Origin: Enterobacter kobei
GTDB lineage: Bacteria > Pseudomonadota > Gammaproteobacteria > Enterobacterales > Enterobacteriaceae
Reading direction: 5' to 3'
Assembly: GCF_001729765.1 (NCBI RefSeq)
Contig: NZ_CP017181.1
Span: forward strand, 2,666,001-2,730,000
Length of the DNA stretch: 64,000 nt
Shown here: positions 9,348-19,858 of the stretch, in pieces
Position numbering within the stretch: the first letter of the stretch is position 1
How the letters are laid out: every line of letters begins with the position of its first letter
Notes under the pieces: model-generated
The model's input: only the letters and a program-made list of their open reading frames with translations
Databases searched by the model: none
Told to the model about the DNA's origin: nothing
Made by a program: the position numbers and the translations under genes

Positions 9348-10057
9348 TAGTGCCGTCCTCCGTTAGAGATATCCAAATATTGCGGAGCGACCGCCCCGGC
9401 AAAACGACGCTGGTGAGCGGAGATTTCAGACTCGCCGCAGCTCTGGTCAGCAAAGAATTTCACCTGCTCTTCCTCCCAGACCGCATCCAGCGCTTGCGGG
9501 GTATCATCGCGGGCTTCATCCGCGATTTTCTCCGCCACTTTTTCACTGTCGACAGCGGCGTTTGCAAGCTTCATCAGCAGGTCGAACAGCACCGCATAGC
9601 GGCTCTGACGCTGCTGAAGACGCGCGCTGAGCAATGCCAGGATCGGCGCGATGTCCTGCAGACCGCCCAGCGCCTCGTCTTTCGGCAGTTGAGCCAGATA
9701 CTCCAGGTACAGCGGCAGATGGTCCGGCAGCTCGCGGCTGTCGAGCATCAGGCCGTGCTGCTCGTACTGAGCCATCAGGTCCACCATCGCCTGACCCCGG
9801 TCGCGGGATTCACCATGAACGTGTTCGAACAGCAGTAACGACGTTGCACGGCCACGGTCAAACAGCTGGCTGTAGTCCGCCTGCGCGTCGAGCAGATCGC
9901 GCGATAACAGGTCGCGGAGGAAAACGCCCAGCGTCTGGGCATCCTCTTTATCCAGGTTTTCAGATGACGCGAGTGCATCAAAAAGCTCCTGCTGATGCTG
10001 CGCAAGCGCAGCATCCGGATACTCGAGCAGACGCGAAACAATGACGAGTTCAATCAT
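9347..10057 (-). CDS. narJ: Nitrate reductase A assembly chaperone
   Basis: NarJ is a dedicated cytoplasmic chaperone that holds apo-NarGH for molybdenum cofactor and FeS insertion and membrane docking. It is not part of the final enzyme. The 236-aa, mostly helical, acidic product belongs to the TorD/DmsD/NarJ family and matches E. coli in length. It overlaps narH by 4 bp and narI by 1 bp, consistent with translational coupling. Confidence 0.96.
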   Translation of the reverse strand: MIELVIVSRLLEYPDAALAQHQQELFDALASSENLDKEDAQTLGVFLRDLLSRDLLDAQADYSQLFDRGRATSLLLFEHVHGESRDRGQAMVDLMAQYEQHGLMLDSRELPDHLPLYLEYLAQLPKDEALGGLQDIAPILALLSARLQQRQSRYAVLFDLLMKLANAAVDSEKVAEKIADEARDDTPQALDAVWEEEQVKFFADQSCGESEISAHQRRFAGAVAPQYLDISNGGRH

Positions 10058-11589
10058 TGGTGCGGCTCCGTTTTGCTGGTCACATCCATGGCGTCGATGC
10101 GGCGGCTGTTAAACAGGTTGAATTTGCTGTCTGACCCATGGCAACCGTCGCCAAAACTAAAGCCACAGCCATTTTTCTCCGGGAAGGCCTCGCGAGCCAG
10201 TTCACGGTGGCTGCTCGGCACCACGAAACGGTCTTCATAGTTCGCAATTGCCAGGTAGCGGTACATCTCCTGGGCCTGTGCTTCAGTCAGACCGACCTCG
10301 TCCAGCGCGCGGGTATCGTTAACGCCATCAACGGTTTCCGCACGCTTAAAGTGACGCATCGCCAGCATACGTTTCAGCGCCAGCAGTACCGGCTGGGTAT
10401 CCCCTGCGGTCAGCAGGTTTGCCAGATACTGAACCGGGATACGCAGGCTCTCGACGTCCGGCAGAATGCCGTTGCTGCCCAGCTCGCCTGCATCGGCAGC
10501 AGACTGGATTGGCGACAGCGGCGGCACGTACCAGACCATCGGCAGCGTGCGGTATTCCGGATGAAGCGGCAGAGCCAGCTTCCAGTCCATCGCCATTTTA
10601 TACACCGGCGACTGTTGCGCCGCGTCGATAACGCTCTGTGGAATACCGTCCTTCAGCGCCTGCTCAATGACTTTCGGATCGTTCGGGTCAAGGAACACGT
10701 CAAGCTGACGCTGATACAGATCTTTCTCGTTCTCAGTGCTCGCGGCATTTTCAATCGCGTCTGCGTCATACAGCAGCACGCCGAGGTAGCGGATACGGCC
10801 TACGCAGCTTTCGGAGCAGACGGTTGGCATACCGGCTTCGATACGCGGGTAGCAGAAGATGCACTTCTCTGATTTCCCGCTCTTCCAGTTGAAGTAGATT
10901 TTTTTGTACGGGCAGCCGGTGATGCACATACGCCAGCCGCGGCATTTGTCCTGGTCGATCAGAACGATGCCGTCCTCTTCACGCTTGTAGATGGCGCCGC
11001 TTGGGCAGGTCGCCACGCACGCCGGGTTCAGGCAGTGCTCGCAAAGGCGCGGCAGATACATCATGAAGGTGTTTTCGAACTGGCCGTACATCGCCTTCTG
11101 CATGTTCTCGAAGTTCTGGTCTTTGGCGCGTTTTTCGAACTCGCCGCCCAGAATCTCCTCCCAGTTTGGACCGCTGGTAATTTTGTCCATGCGCTTGCCG
11201 GTGATCAGCGAGCGAGGACGCGCGATCGGCTGGTGTTTGCTTTCTGGCGCGTTGTGCAGGTTCTGGTAGTCATAGTCAAACGGCTCGTAGTAATCCTCAA
11301 TGCCCGGCAGATGCGGGTTAGCGAAGATTTTTCCCAGAAGCATCGCGCGGTTACCCATGCGCGGCTGCAGCTTGCCGTTGATTTTACGGATCCAACCGCC
11401 CTTCCACTTCTCCTGGTTTTCCCAGTCGGTCGGGAAGCCGGTACCCGGCTTGCTTTCCACGTTGTTGAACCAGGCGTACTCCATACCTTCACGGCTGGTC
11501 CAGACGTTTTTACAGGTGACCGAGCAGGTGTGACAGCCGATGCATTTATCCAGATTCAGCACCATGCCGACTTGTGAACGAATTTTCAT
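10054..11589 (-). CDS. narH: Respiratory nitrate reductase A beta subunit (4 FeS clusters)
   Basis: NarH carries electrons from NarI to NarG through three [4Fe-4S] and one [3Fe-4S] cluster. The 511-aa product shows the ferredoxin-type cysteine groups CIGCHTCSVTC (from residue 16), CEHCLNPACVATCP, CRGWRMCITGCP and CIFCYPR. The Trp in CRGWRMC replaces a cysteine and explains the 3Fe cluster. It overlaps narG by 4 bp. Confidence 0.97.
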   Translation of the reverse strand: MKIRSQVGMVLNLDKCIGCHTCSVTCKNVWTSREGMEYAWFNNVESKPGTGFPTDWENQEKWKGGWIRKINGKLQPRMGNRAMLLGKIFANPHLPGIEDYYEPFDYDYQNLHNAPESKHQPIARPRSLITGKRMDKITSGPNWEEILGGEFEKRAKDQNFENMQKAMYGQFENTFMMYLPRLCEHCLNPACVATCPSGAIYKREEDGIVLIDQDKCRGWRMCITGCPYKKIYFNWKSGKSEKCIFCYPRIEAGMPTVCSESCVGRIRYLGVLLYDADAIENAASTENEKDLYQRQLDVFLDPNDPKVIEQALKDGIPQSVIDAAQQSPVYKMAMDWKLALPLHPEYRTLPMVWYVPPLSPIQSAADAGELGSNGILPDVESLRIPVQYLANLLTAGDTQPVLLALKRMLAMRHFKRAETVDGVNDTRALDEVGLTEAQAQEMYRYLAIANYEDRFVVPSSHRELAREAFPEKNGCGFSFGDGCHGSDSKFNLFNSRRIDAMDVTSKTEPHQ

Positions 11590-14500
11590 TTTACGCTCTC
11601 CTGTACCTGGTCATTACCTTCACCGTCTAACCAGTTAATGTTCTTCATCTTACGTACCACCACGAACTCATCGCGGTTCGATCCTACGGTGCCGTAGTAG
11701 TTAAAGCCGTAGGCCAGCTGTGCATAGCCCCCGATCATATGGGTCGGCTTCGGCGTAATACGGGTCACGGAGTTGTGGATCCCGCCGCGCTGTTCGGTGA
11801 TTTCTGACCCCGGCAGGTTAACGATACGTTCCTGCGCGTGGTACATCATGGTCATCCCGGCCGGTACGCGCTGGCTCACCACCGCACGCGCCGTCAGGGC
11901 ACCGTTGCTGTTAAACACCTCGATCCAGTCGTTATCTTCAATACCCAGATCTTTGGCATCCGTCTCGCTCATCCAGACAATCGGACCGCCGCGCGAAAGC
12001 GTCAGCATCAGCAGGTTGTCGCTATAGGTCGAGTGGATCCCCCACTTCTGGTGCGGCGTCAGGAAGTTCAGCGCCTTTTCAGGGTTACCGTTGGATTTCG
12101 CGCCCATAACTGCGGTTACGGAGCGGGTGTCGATTGGCGGACGGTACACCAGCAGGCTTTCACCGAAGTCACGCATCCACTGGTGATCCTGATACAGGGA
12201 CTGACGACCGGACAGCGTGCGCCATGGGATCAGCTCGTGAACGTTGGTGTAACCGGCGTTATAGGAGACATGCTCATCTTCAAGTCCTGACCAGGTCGGG
12301 CTGGAGATAATCTTGCGCGGCTGGGCCTGAATATCGCGGAAGCGGATTTTCTCTTCCTCTTTATTCGTTGCCAGATGCGTGTGGTCACGACCGGTAAACT
12401 CGCTCAGCGCTGCCCACGCCTTCACCGCCACGTGGCCGTTGGTTTCCGGCGCCAGGGTCAGGATCATCTCTGCGGCATCAATCGCCGTGTTCAGCATTGG
12501 CTGGCCTTTCGCCGGGCCGTCCGCTTTGGTGTAATTGAGCTTACGCAGCAGATCCATTTCGCTCTGGGTATTCCAGGCAATCCCTTTCCCGCCGTTACCG
12601 ATTTTCTCCATCAGCGGACCGATAGAGGTAAATCGCTCGTACGTCGCCGGGTAATCACGCTCCACCGGAATGATGTGCGGCGCGGTCACGCCCGGGATCA
12701 GGTCACATTCGCCTTTTTTCCAGTCTTTGACGTCCAGCGGCTGCGCCAGCTCGGCCGCAGAGTCGTGCTGGATTGGCAGCGTCACCACGTCGGTCTCTTT
12801 GCCCAGATGCCCGACGCACACTTCAGAGAATTTCTTCGCGATATCTTTGTAGATATCCCAGTCGCTTTTCGACTCCCACGCCGGGTCAACCGCGGCAGAC
12901 AGTGGATGAATAAACGGATGCATATCCGAGGTATTCATGTCGTCTTTTTCGTACCAGGTCGCGGTTGGCAGCACGATATCGGAATACAGGCAGGTACTGG
13001 ACAGACGGAAGTCGAGGGTCACCACCAGATCCAGCTTGCCGTCCAGACCGTTGTCTTTCCATTCCACCTCTTCCGGCTTCACGCCACCCTGCCTGCCGAG
13101 ATCTTTCCCCTGGATACCGTTCTCGGTACCGAGCAGGTATTTCAGCATGTACTCGTGACCTTTACCGGACGAGCCCAGCAGGTTGGAGCGCCAGATGAAC
13201 AGGTTACGCGGATGGTTTTTGCCGTTCTCAGGCTGTTCAGCCGCGAAACGGATTGAGCCGTCTTTCAGGGACTTAACGGTGTAATCCACCGGTGACATTC
13301 CAGCTTTTTTCGCCTCTTCCGCGATGCGCAGCGGGTTAGTACCCAGCTGCGGCGCAGACGGCAGCCAGCCCATGCGCTCAGCACGGACGTTGAAGTCAAT
13401 CAGGTGGCCACTGTAGCGGGATTTATCCGCCATTGGCGACAGCAATTCCTGCGCGGTAACCGTCTCGTAGCGCCACTGGCTGGAGTGGTTATAGAAGTAC
13501 GAGGTACTGTTCATGTGACGTGCAGGACGCTGCCAGTCAAGGGCAAACGCCAGCGGCTGCCAGCCGGTCTGCGGACGCAGTTTTTCCTGGCCTACGTAGT
13601 GGGCCCAACCGCCGCCGCTCTGACCGACACAGCCGCAGAAGATCAGCATGTTGATCAGGCCACGATAGTTCATATCGAGGTGATACCAGTGGTTCAGACC
13701 CGCGCCGACGATGATCATTGAGCGACCGTGCGTCTTATCCGCGTTTTCTGCAAATTCGCGGGCGATACGGGTAATCTGTGCGCGAGGAACGCCGGTGATC
13801 TGCTCCGCCCATGCCGGGGTGTAGGCTTTTACGTCGTCATAGCTGGTTGCGCAGTTTTCATCATTCAGACCCCGTTCCAGACCGTAGTTCGCCATGGTCA
13901 AATCGTAAACGGTAGTGACGAGCGCCGTTGAGCCATCAGCCAGCTGCAGGCGTTTAACCGGCAGTTTATGCATCAGAACATTTTTCAGTTCAACCTTGTT
14001 GAAGTGCTCTGATCCTTCGCCTCCAAAGTACGGGAAGCCGACCTCGGCGATCTCGTCCTGGCTGCCCAGCATGCTGAGACGCAGTTCCGTCTCTTCACCG
14101 GTGGTACCGTTACGCTGTTCGAGGTTCCACTTGCCCTTCTCACCCCAGCGGAAGCCGATAGAGCCGTTAGGTGCCACCAGCTCGCCGTTGCTGTTATACG
14201 CAACGGTTTTCCATTCAGGGTTATTTTCCTGGCCCAGCGCGTCCACCAGATCGGCGGCGCGCAGCGTACGGCCAGCGGCGTAGTAACCATCACGCTCTTC
14301 CAGCATCACCAGCATCGGCATGTCGGTGTAGCGACGTACATAGTCGGTGAAATACTGACTTGGTTTATCGAGGTGGAATTCGCGCAGCATAACGTGGCCC
14401 ATCGCCATCGCCATCGCGGCGTCGGTACCCTGTTTCGGTGCCAGCCACAGGTCACACAGTTTGGCAATTTCCGCGTAGTCCGGGGTGATCGCAACGGTTT

Positions 14501-15329
14501 TGGTCCCTTTGTAGCGGACTTCGGTAAAGAAGTGCGCGTCCGGGGTACGGGTCTGCGGAACGTTAGAGCCCCAGGCGATGAGGTAGCTTGAGTTGTACCA
14601 GTCAGCAGATTCCGGCACGTCGGTTTGCTCGCCCCAGGTCTGCGGAGACGCAGGCGGCAGGTCGCAGTACCAGTCGTAGAAGCTCAGACAGGTGCCGCCG
14701 ATCAGTGACAGATAGCGCGCGCCGGAGGCGTAAGAGACCATCGACATCGCCGGGATCGGCGAGAAGCCTGCCACGCGGTCAGGGCCGTAGGTTTTGACAG
14801 TGTAGACGTTAGAGGCGGCAATCAGCTCGTTCACCTCTTTCCAGGAGGAACGAACAAAGCCACCGCGGCCGCGAGCCTGCTTAAAGCTTTTCGCTTTATC
14901 CGCATCTTCGATGATGGACGCCCAGGCATCAACCGGATCGCTGTGCTGCACTTTCGCTTCACGCCACATTTTCATCAGACGCTTACGCATCAGCGGGTAT
15001 TTCAGACGGTTAGCGCTATAGAGATACCAGGAGTAGCTGGCGCCACGCGGGCAGCCGCGCGGTTCGTGGTTCGGCATATCCGGGCGGGTGCGCGGATAGT
15101 CGGTCTGCTGCATTTCCCAGGTCACCAGACCGTTTTTAACGAAAATCTTCCAGCTACATGAGCCAGTGCAGTTTACGCCGTGGGTTGAACGGACAACTTT
15201 GTCATGCTGCCAGCGTTGACGGTAACCGTCTTCCCAGTCCCGGTTGGTATCCAGAACCTGGCCGTGCCCATCGGCAAAAGTTTCACCCTTCTGTTTGAAG
15301 TAGCGAAACCGGTCCAAAAATTTGCTCAT
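11586..15329 (-). CDS. narG: Respiratory nitrate reductase A alpha subunit (Mo-bisMGD)
   Basis: NarG reduces nitrate to nitrite at a Mo-bis-MGD centre on the cytoplasmic side of the inner membrane. The 1247-aa product has the usual length. The N-terminal FS0 [4Fe-4S] ligand region HGVNCTGSCSW starts near residue 49, with a further Cys in RGCPRG. The Mo-ligand Asp region is YNSSYLIAWGSNVPQTRTPD. It is first in narGHJI. A perfect FNR box lies upstream at 15416-15429. Confidence 0.98.
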   Translation of the reverse strand: MSKFLDRFRYFKQKGETFADGHGQVLDTNRDWEDGYRQRWQHDKVVRSTHGVNCTGSCSWKIFVKNGLVTWEMQQTDYPRTRPDMPNHEPRGCPRGASYSWYLYSANRLKYPLMRKRLMKMWREAKVQHSDPVDAWASIIEDADKAKSFKQARGRGGFVRSSWKEVNELIAASNVYTVKTYGPDRVAGFSPIPAMSMVSYASGARYLSLIGGTCLSFYDWYCDLPPASPQTWGEQTDVPESADWYNSSYLIAWGSNVPQTRTPDAHFFTEVRYKGTKTVAITPDYAEIAKLCDLWLAPKQGTDAAMAMAMGHVMLREFHLDKPSQYFTDYVRRYTDMPMLVMLEERDGYYAAGRTLRAADLVDALGQENNPEWKTVAYNSNGELVAPNGSIGFRWGEKGKWNLEQRNGTTGEETELRLSMLGSQDEIAEVGFPYFGGEGSEHFNKVELKNVLMHKLPVKRLQLADGSTALVTTVYDLTMANYGLERGLNDENCATSYDDVKAYTPAWAEQITGVPRAQITRIAREFAENADKTHGRSMIIVGAGLNHWYHLDMNYRGLINMLIFCGCVGQSGGGWAHYVGQEKLRPQTGWQPLAFALDWQRPARHMNSTSYFYNHSSQWRYETVTAQELLSPMADKSRYSGHLIDFNVRAERMGWLPSAPQLGTNPLRIAEEAKKAGMSPVDYTVKSLKDGSIRFAAEQPENGKNHPRNLFIWRSNLLGSSGKGHEYMLKYLLGTENGIQGKDLGRQGGVKPEEVEWKDNGLDGKLDLVVTLDFRLSSTCLYSDIVLPTATWYEKDDMNTSDMHPFIHPLSAAVDPAWESKSDWDIYKDIAKKFSEVCVGHLGKETDVVTLPIQHDSAAELAQPLDVKDWKKGECDLIPGVTAPHIIPVERDYPATYERFTSIGPLMEKIGNGGKGIAWNTQSEMDLLRKLNYTKADGPAKGQPMLNTAIDAAEMILTLAPETNGHVAVKAWAALSEFTGRDHTHLATNKEEEKIRFRDIQAQPRKIISSPTWSGLEDEHVSYNAGYTNVHELIPWRTLSGRQSLYQDHQWMRDFGESLLVYRPPIDTRSVTAVMGAKSNGNPEKALNFLTPHQKWGIHSTYSDNLLMLTLSRGGPIVWMSETDAKDLGIEDNDWIEVFNSNGALTARAVVSQRVPAGMTMMYHAQERIVNLPGSEITEQRGGIHNSVTRITPKPTHMIGGYAQLAYGFNYYGTVGSNRDEFVVVRKMKNINWLDGEGNDQVQESVK

Positions 15330-15664
15330 CGGGTATCTCCTGTGTGGAGCCTGTGGCTCTCTAAATCGACATTGCTGATTTGCAGCGAAGGTAACGCTCT
15401 GAAAGAGGAGGAGAATTGATAACGATCAAGACGACGAGGGACTTTCAGGGGTGGGGTTAGGCCAAATACCACCAAAGCGGTAGATTTTAAAAATTCATAA
15501 TAATATGATTTTTAATGATATTTTCATTTCATCGTACAATAACCACGGCAAAATTTAACATCTCAGGTATTAAGGGGTAGACCTCCCTGCAAGGCGACGG
15601 CGATCACAGTGTTACCGGCGCGCTTCTGTGCAAACCCGCCAGTATGTTGTAACTACTTCCAGAT
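15330..15664. other. narG promoter region between narG and narK
   Basis: This intergenic stretch carries the narG control region. It has an FNR box at 15416-15429 and an AT-rich segment at about 15480-15540 suited to IHF bending, as known upstream of E. coli narG. I see no gene in it. Distal NarL sites are expected from E. coli, but I could not assign exact positions with confidence. Confidence 0.65.
15416..15429 (-). promoter_or_regulatory. FNR box of narGHJI
   Basis: TTGATAACGATCAA is a perfect match to TTGAT-N4-ATCAA. Its centre is about 93 bp before the narG ATG, which fits an FNR-activated promoter near -41 with a roughly 50-nt leader, as in E. coli. Confidence 0.88.
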
Positions 15665-15691
15665 CAAAAAAAACGCGGCCCCAAGGCCGCG
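15665..15691 (-). terminator. narK intrinsic terminator
   Basis: Read on the minus strand, the arms CGCGGCC and GGCCGCG with loop TTGG (15674-15691) precede a T-run. It lies 18 bp beyond the narK stop. Confidence 0.9.
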
Positions 15692-15708
15692 CAAACGGAT
15701 AATCACAC

Positions 15709-17112
15709 TTACTTATTTTTCTTGGTATTACGGCCATATACCAGCCACGTAATCACAACGCAGGCGATATAGAACACAAGGAACACTTTCATCGCACCCG
15801 CCGGGGAACCGGTCAGGTCAAGCGAAATACCGAACGCTTTCGGGATAAAGAAGCCGCCAATGGCACCGATGGCAGAGATAAAGCCCAGCGCAGCAGCGGT
15901 ATCCGTCGCCGCTTCACGCATCGCCTGCTCTTCGCTTCCACCCTGCGCTTTCACGCGATCCATCGTCAGCTTACGGAAGATCACGGAGATCATCTGGAAG
16001 GTGGACGCACTCCCCAAACCGGCCGTCAGGAACAGCACCATAAACACGCCGAAGAAGGCGATGAAGTTTCCGCCCTGTCCGTCCGCTGGCAGCGTCAGGA
16101 ACAGCAACGCACAGAAGACAGCCATCACGACAAAGTTCACCAGCGTCACGCGGGTACCGCCCAGACGGTCAGAAACCATGCCGCCCAGTGAGCGAGCCAG
16201 CGCGCCAATAAATGGACCAAAGAAGGCGAATTGCAGGATCTGCACGTCCGGGAACTGGGTTTTCGACAGCATGGCGAAACCGGCAGAGAAACCGATAAAC
16301 GACCCGAAGGTGGCCAGATACAGCAGCGCCATCACCCAAAGGTGTCCACGTTTCAGCACCGGCAGCTGTTCACTCAGTGACGCCTTCGACGCAGACAGAT
16401 CGTTCATAAAGAACCACGCTGCCAGGGTGAAGACCACCAGGAACGGCACCCAAATCCAGGCGGCGTTCTGCAGGTAGAGGGAAGAACCATCCGCCTGTTC
16501 AACGCCACCGCCACCAAAGGCAGCAAAAATGGACACCGAGATCGCCAGCGGCGCGATCAGCTGCATCACGCTCACGCCCATGTTGCCCAGACCACCGTTA
16601 ATGCCCAGCGCGCCACCCTGTTTCGCTTTCGGGAAGAAGAAGCTGATGTTCGCCATACTGGAGGCGAAGTTCGCACCCGCAAAACCGCACAGCAGGGAGA
16701 TGATCACGAACACGCTGAACGGCGTGGACGTATCCTGCACCGCGAAGCCGAGCCACACGCAAGGCACGATCATGATCCCGGTACTGAATGCCGTCCAGCG
16801 ACGGCCACCAAAGACCGGCACCATAAAGGCGTAAGGAACGCGCAGCAGCGCGCCTGACAGCGACGGCAACGCGGTCAGCATAAACAGCTGATCGGTTGTG
16901 AACGTAAACCCAACTTTTGGCAGATTTACCGCCACTGCACTAAACAACATCCATACGCAAAACGCTAATAACAGACACGGAACGGAAATCCACAGATTCC
17001 GGCTTGCTACACGATGGCCGCGCTGTTGCCAGAACGCCGGATCCTCTGGACGCCAGTCTGTAATAACGGCACCATTTTCCCTTTCGGGAGCGTATGAGTG
17101 ACTCATAGACAC
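15709..17112 (-). CDS. narK: Nitrate/nitrite antiporter NarK
   Basis: NarK is the major-facilitator transporter that imports nitrate for NarG and exports nitrite. The 467-aa product has about twelve helices. It carries the nitrate-signature glycine-rich motifs in helices 5 and 11 (GFAGANFASSMANISFFFP; GFISAIGAIGGFFIP). It is transcribed separately from narGHJI, with its own FNR box at 17165-17178 and terminator, and is divergent from narXL. Confidence 0.96.
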   Translation of the reverse strand: MSMSHSYAPERENGAVITDWRPEDPAFWQQRGHRVASRNLWISVPCLLLAFCVWMLFSAVAVNLPKVGFTFTTDQLFMLTALPSLSGALLRVPYAFMVPVFGGRRWTAFSTGIMIVPCVWLGFAVQDTSTPFSVFVIISLLCGFAGANFASSMANISFFFPKAKQGGALGINGGLGNMGVSVMQLIAPLAISVSIFAAFGGGGVEQADGSSLYLQNAAWIWVPFLVVFTLAAWFFMNDLSASKASLSEQLPVLKRGHLWVMALLYLATFGSFIGFSAGFAMLSKTQFPDVQILQFAFFGPFIGALARSLGGMVSDRLGGTRVTLVNFVVMAVFCALLFLTLPADGQGGNFIAFFGVFMVLFLTAGLGSASTFQMISVIFRKLTMDRVKAQGGSEEQAMREAATDTAAALGFISAIGAIGGFFIPKAFGISLDLTGSPAGAMKVFLVFYIACVVITWLVYGRNTKKNK

Positions 17113-17164
17113 CTCTGATTCTCGAATGATGCTGCAAACATTAGGGTTTTAGGGCGGCGGTAAG

Positions 17165-17178
17165 TTGATATAAATCAA
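17165..17178 (-). promoter_or_regulatory. FNR box of narK
   Basis: TTGATATAAATCAA is a perfect FNR palindrome centred about 59 bp before the narK ATG. It is the expected anaerobic activation site. Confidence 0.88.
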
Positions 17179-17320
17179 AGGAAAAGTGCGAGGATTTGCG
17201 GCACGAAAAAAGGTCTTATCCTTAGTGAGTAGGCAAATCAGGTCAAAAAGACGTTGTTTTTCACGGCGCTGACGCGTCCCTGCTCCCCCTACCCTCAGAT
17301 GCATACTCCACTGGCAATTT

Positions 17321-17354
17321 AGGAGTAATCATTTATAGGTATGGGTATACTCCA
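17321..17354. promoter_or_regulatory. Cluster of NarL/NarP heptamers between narK and narX
   Basis: AGGAGTA (17321-17327), ATAGGTA (17335-17341) and ATGGGTA (17341-17347) fit the NarL heptamer read as AKRRGTA, and TACTCCA (17348-17354) matches the opposite orientation at 6 of 7. They may serve nitrate control of narK and self-regulation of narXL. Confidence 0.6.
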
Positions 17355-17415
17355 GGGTATGCACCAGAATAGCGCCATTCCTGCAAGCAGGCCACGTCAG
17401 GAGCCCGGCAACTCT

Positions 17416-19212
17416 ATGTTAAAAAGATGTTTATCACCGCTGACACTCGTCAATCAGTTAGCCCTGATCGTTTTGCTGTCCACCGCACTCGGCGTGACCG
17501 GCATGGCGATTTCCGGCTGGCTGGTACAAGGGGTACAGGGTAATGCGCATGCCATCAATGAGGCAGGCTCGCTACGCATGCAGAGTTACCGTCTGCTGGC
17601 GTCGGTGCCTCTGACGCAGGACGACCAGCCTCTCATTGATGAAATGGAGCGCACGGCTTTCAGCCCTGAACTGGAAAATGCAGCCATCCGCGCCGGTCAG
17701 CAATCCCAGCTTAAAGCCCTTCAGGGCTACTGGCACACCCAACTGGAACCCGGACTGAAACAGGCGCAAAGCCCGGAGACGGTCGCGCAGGACGTGGCGG
17801 GTTTTGTCTCACGCATTGATGCCCTGGTCTCCTCTTTTGACCAAACCACTGAATTACGCATCGATCGGGTGGTGATGGTACACCGTGCCATGGCGCTGTT
17901 TATGGGCCTGCTGCTGATCTTCACCATTATCTGGCTCCGCGCGCGGCTGCTGAATCCGTGGAAACAGCTGCTGACCATGGCCCGGGCGGTAACCGCCCGG
18001 GATTTTACCCAGCGCACGCACATCAGCGGACGCAACGAAATGGCGATGCTCGGCCAGGCGCTCAACACCATGTCGGCAGAGCTGTCCGAAAGCTACGCGG
18101 TGCTTGAGCAGCGCGTACAGGAAAAAACGGCGGGGCTGGAGCAGAAAAACGAAATCCTCTCTTTCCTGTGGCAGGCCAACCGCCGGCTGCACATGCAGGT
18201 GCCGCTCTGTGAACGCCTCTCCCCGGTGCTGAATGGCCTGCAAAATCTGACCCTGCTGCATGACCTGGAGCTGCGCGTTTACGACGTGGAAGATGAAGAT
18301 AATCATCAGGAGTTTACCTGTCAGTCCGACATGTCCTGTGATGATAAAGGCTGTCATTTATGCCCTCGCGGCCTGCCGCCGTCGACCACTGGCGGCACGA
18401 CGCTGAAATGGCGACTAACGGACAGCCATACCCAGTACGGTATTCTGCTGGCGACCCTGCCCGCCGGGCGTCACCTGAGCCACGATCAGCAACAGCTGGT
18501 TGATACGCTGGTTGAACAGCTAACGGTCACGCTGGCGCTCGACAGGCATCAGGAAAAACAGCAGCAGCTGATCGTTATGGAAGAACGCGCCACCATCGCC
18601 CGCGAGCTGCATGACTCAATCGCCCAATCGCTCTCCTGTATGAAAATGCAGGTAAGCTGCCTGCAGATGCAGGATGCGCAGATGCCGGACAGTAATAAAC
18701 AGCTGCTCAGCCAGATACGCAACGAGCTGAATACGTCCTGGGTACAGCTGCGTGAGCTGCTGACCACCTTCCGCCTGCAGCTGACCGAGCCGGGCCTGCG
18801 TCCGGCGCTGGAAGCCAGCTGTCAGGAGTTTAGCGCCCGGCTGGGGTTCCCGGTGAAGCTGGATTACCAGCTGCCGCCGCGGTTTGTCCCGTCACATCAG
18901 GCTATTCATCTACTGCAGATCGCCCGTGAAGCACTCAGCAACGTGCTTAAACACGCGGAAGCGACGGCGGTCACGGTCACCGTCAGCCAGCACGCTAACC
19001 AGGTCAGACTCACGGTTCACGACAACGGCCGCGGCGTGCCGGAAAATGCCGAGCGCACGAACCACTATGGTTTAATCATTATGCGAGACCGCGCCCAAAG
19101 CCTGCGCGGTGATTGTCAGGTTCGCCGGAGAGAGACGGGTGGCACGGAAGTCGTGGTCACCTTTATTCCCGAAAAACCGCTTACAACTTCTCAAGGAGAA
19201 ACCCATGACTAA
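17416..19212 (+). CDS. narX: Nitrate/nitrite sensor histidine kinase NarX
   Basis: NarX senses periplasmic nitrate and phosphorylates NarL. I take the ATG at 17416 ([14 protein letters not shown]), which gives 598 aa as in E. coli; an in-frame ATG at 17341 lies in the regulatory region. Features in order: TM1 (about 15-37), periplasmic P-box region with [14 protein letters not shown]2 (about 152-174), HAMP, cysteine cluster ([10 protein letters not shown]), H-box with His399 ([11 protein letters not shown]) and the HATPase domain ([11 protein letters not shown]). It overlaps narL by 8 bp. Confidence 0.97.
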   Translation: MLKRCLSPLTLVNQLALIVLLSTALGVTGMAISGWLVQGVQGNAHAINEAGSLRMQSYRLLASVPLTQDDQPLIDEMERTAFSPELENAAIRAGQQSQLKALQGYWHTQLEPGLKQAQSPETVAQDVAGFVSRIDALVSSFDQTTELRIDRVVMVHRAMALFMGLLLIFTIIWLRARLLNPWKQLLTMARAVTARDFTQRTHISGRNEMAMLGQALNTMSAELSESYAVLEQRVQEKTAGLEQKNEILSFLWQANRRLHMQVPLCERLSPVLNGLQNLTLLHDLELRVYDVEDEDNHQEFTCQSDMSCDDKGCHLCPRGLPPSTTGGTTLKWRLTDSHTQYGILLATLPAGRHLSHDQQQLVDTLVEQLTVTLALDRHQEKQQQLIVMEERATIARELHDSIAQSLSCMKMQVSCLQMQDAQMPDSNKQLLSQIRNELNTSWVQLRELLTTFRLQLTEPGLRPALEASCQEFSARLGFPVKLDYQLPPRFVPSHQAIHLLQIAREALSNVLKHAEATAVTVTVSQHANQVRLTVHDNGRGVPENAERTNHYGLIIMRDRAQSLRGDCQVRRRETGGTEVVVTFIPEKPLTTSQGETHD

Positions 19213-19855
19213 TCAGGAACCGGCATCCATCCTGTTGATCGACGACCATCCGATGCTGCGTACTGGCGTAAAACAGCTGGTCAGCATGGCACCCGATATT
19301 ACCGTGGTTGGCGAAGCCAGCAACGGGGAACAGGGCATTGAGCTCGCCGAGTCCCTCGATCCCGATCTGATCCTGCTCGATCTGAACATGCCCGGCATGA
19401 ACGGCCTGGAGACCCTCGACAAGCTGCGGGAAAAATCGCTTTCCGGACGCATCGTCGTCTTTAGCGTCTCGAACCATGAAGAAGATGTGGTCACGGCGCT
19501 GAAGCGCGGCGCGGATGGTTATCTGCTGAAAGATATGGAGCCGGAAGATCTGCTTAAAGCACTGCAGCAGGCCGCGGCGGGCGAGATGGTGCTGAGTGAA
19601 GCCCTGACGCCGGTGCTGGCCGCCAGCCTGCGGGCCAACCGCGCCACGTCTGACCGTGACGTCAGCCAGTTAACACCGCGCGAACGCGATATTCTCAAAC
19701 TAATCGCCCAGGGGCTGCCGAATAAAATGATCGCCCGCCGTCTGGATATCACCGAAAGCACGGTCAAAGTGCATGTGAAGCATATGCTGAAGAAAATGAA
19801 ATTAAAATCCCGCGTTGAGGCCGCCGTGTGGGTACATCAGGAACGCATTTTCTAA
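19205..19855 (+). CDS. narL: Nitrate response regulator NarL
   Basis: NarL activates narGHJI and narK and represses alternative anaerobic pathways when phosphorylated. The 216-aa product has a receiver domain with Asp59 ([10 protein letters not shown]) and a C-terminal LuxR-type helix-turn-helix ([20 protein letters not shown]). Start ATG at 19205 follows AAGGAGAAACCC inside the narX 3' end. It ends 3 bp before the convergent ychO stop. Confidence 0.97.
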   Translation: MTNQEPASILLIDDHPMLRTGVKQLVSMAPDITVVGEASNGEQGIELAESLDPDLILLDLNMPGMNGLETLDKLREKSLSGRIVVFSVSNHEEDVVTALKRGADGYLLKDMEPEDLLKALQQAAAGEMVLSEALTPVLAASLRANRATSDRDVSQLTPRERDILKLIAQGLPNKMIARRLDITESTVKVHVKHMLKKMKLKSRVEAAVWVHQERIF

Positions 19856-19858
19856 GGA

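Noticed and set aside
12375..13256. Long plus-strand open frame (293 codons) opposite narG
   Set aside because: It lies wholly antisense to narG, has no ribosome-binding site, and its Arg/His/Gln-rich translation is typical of the shadow of a GC-rich gene.
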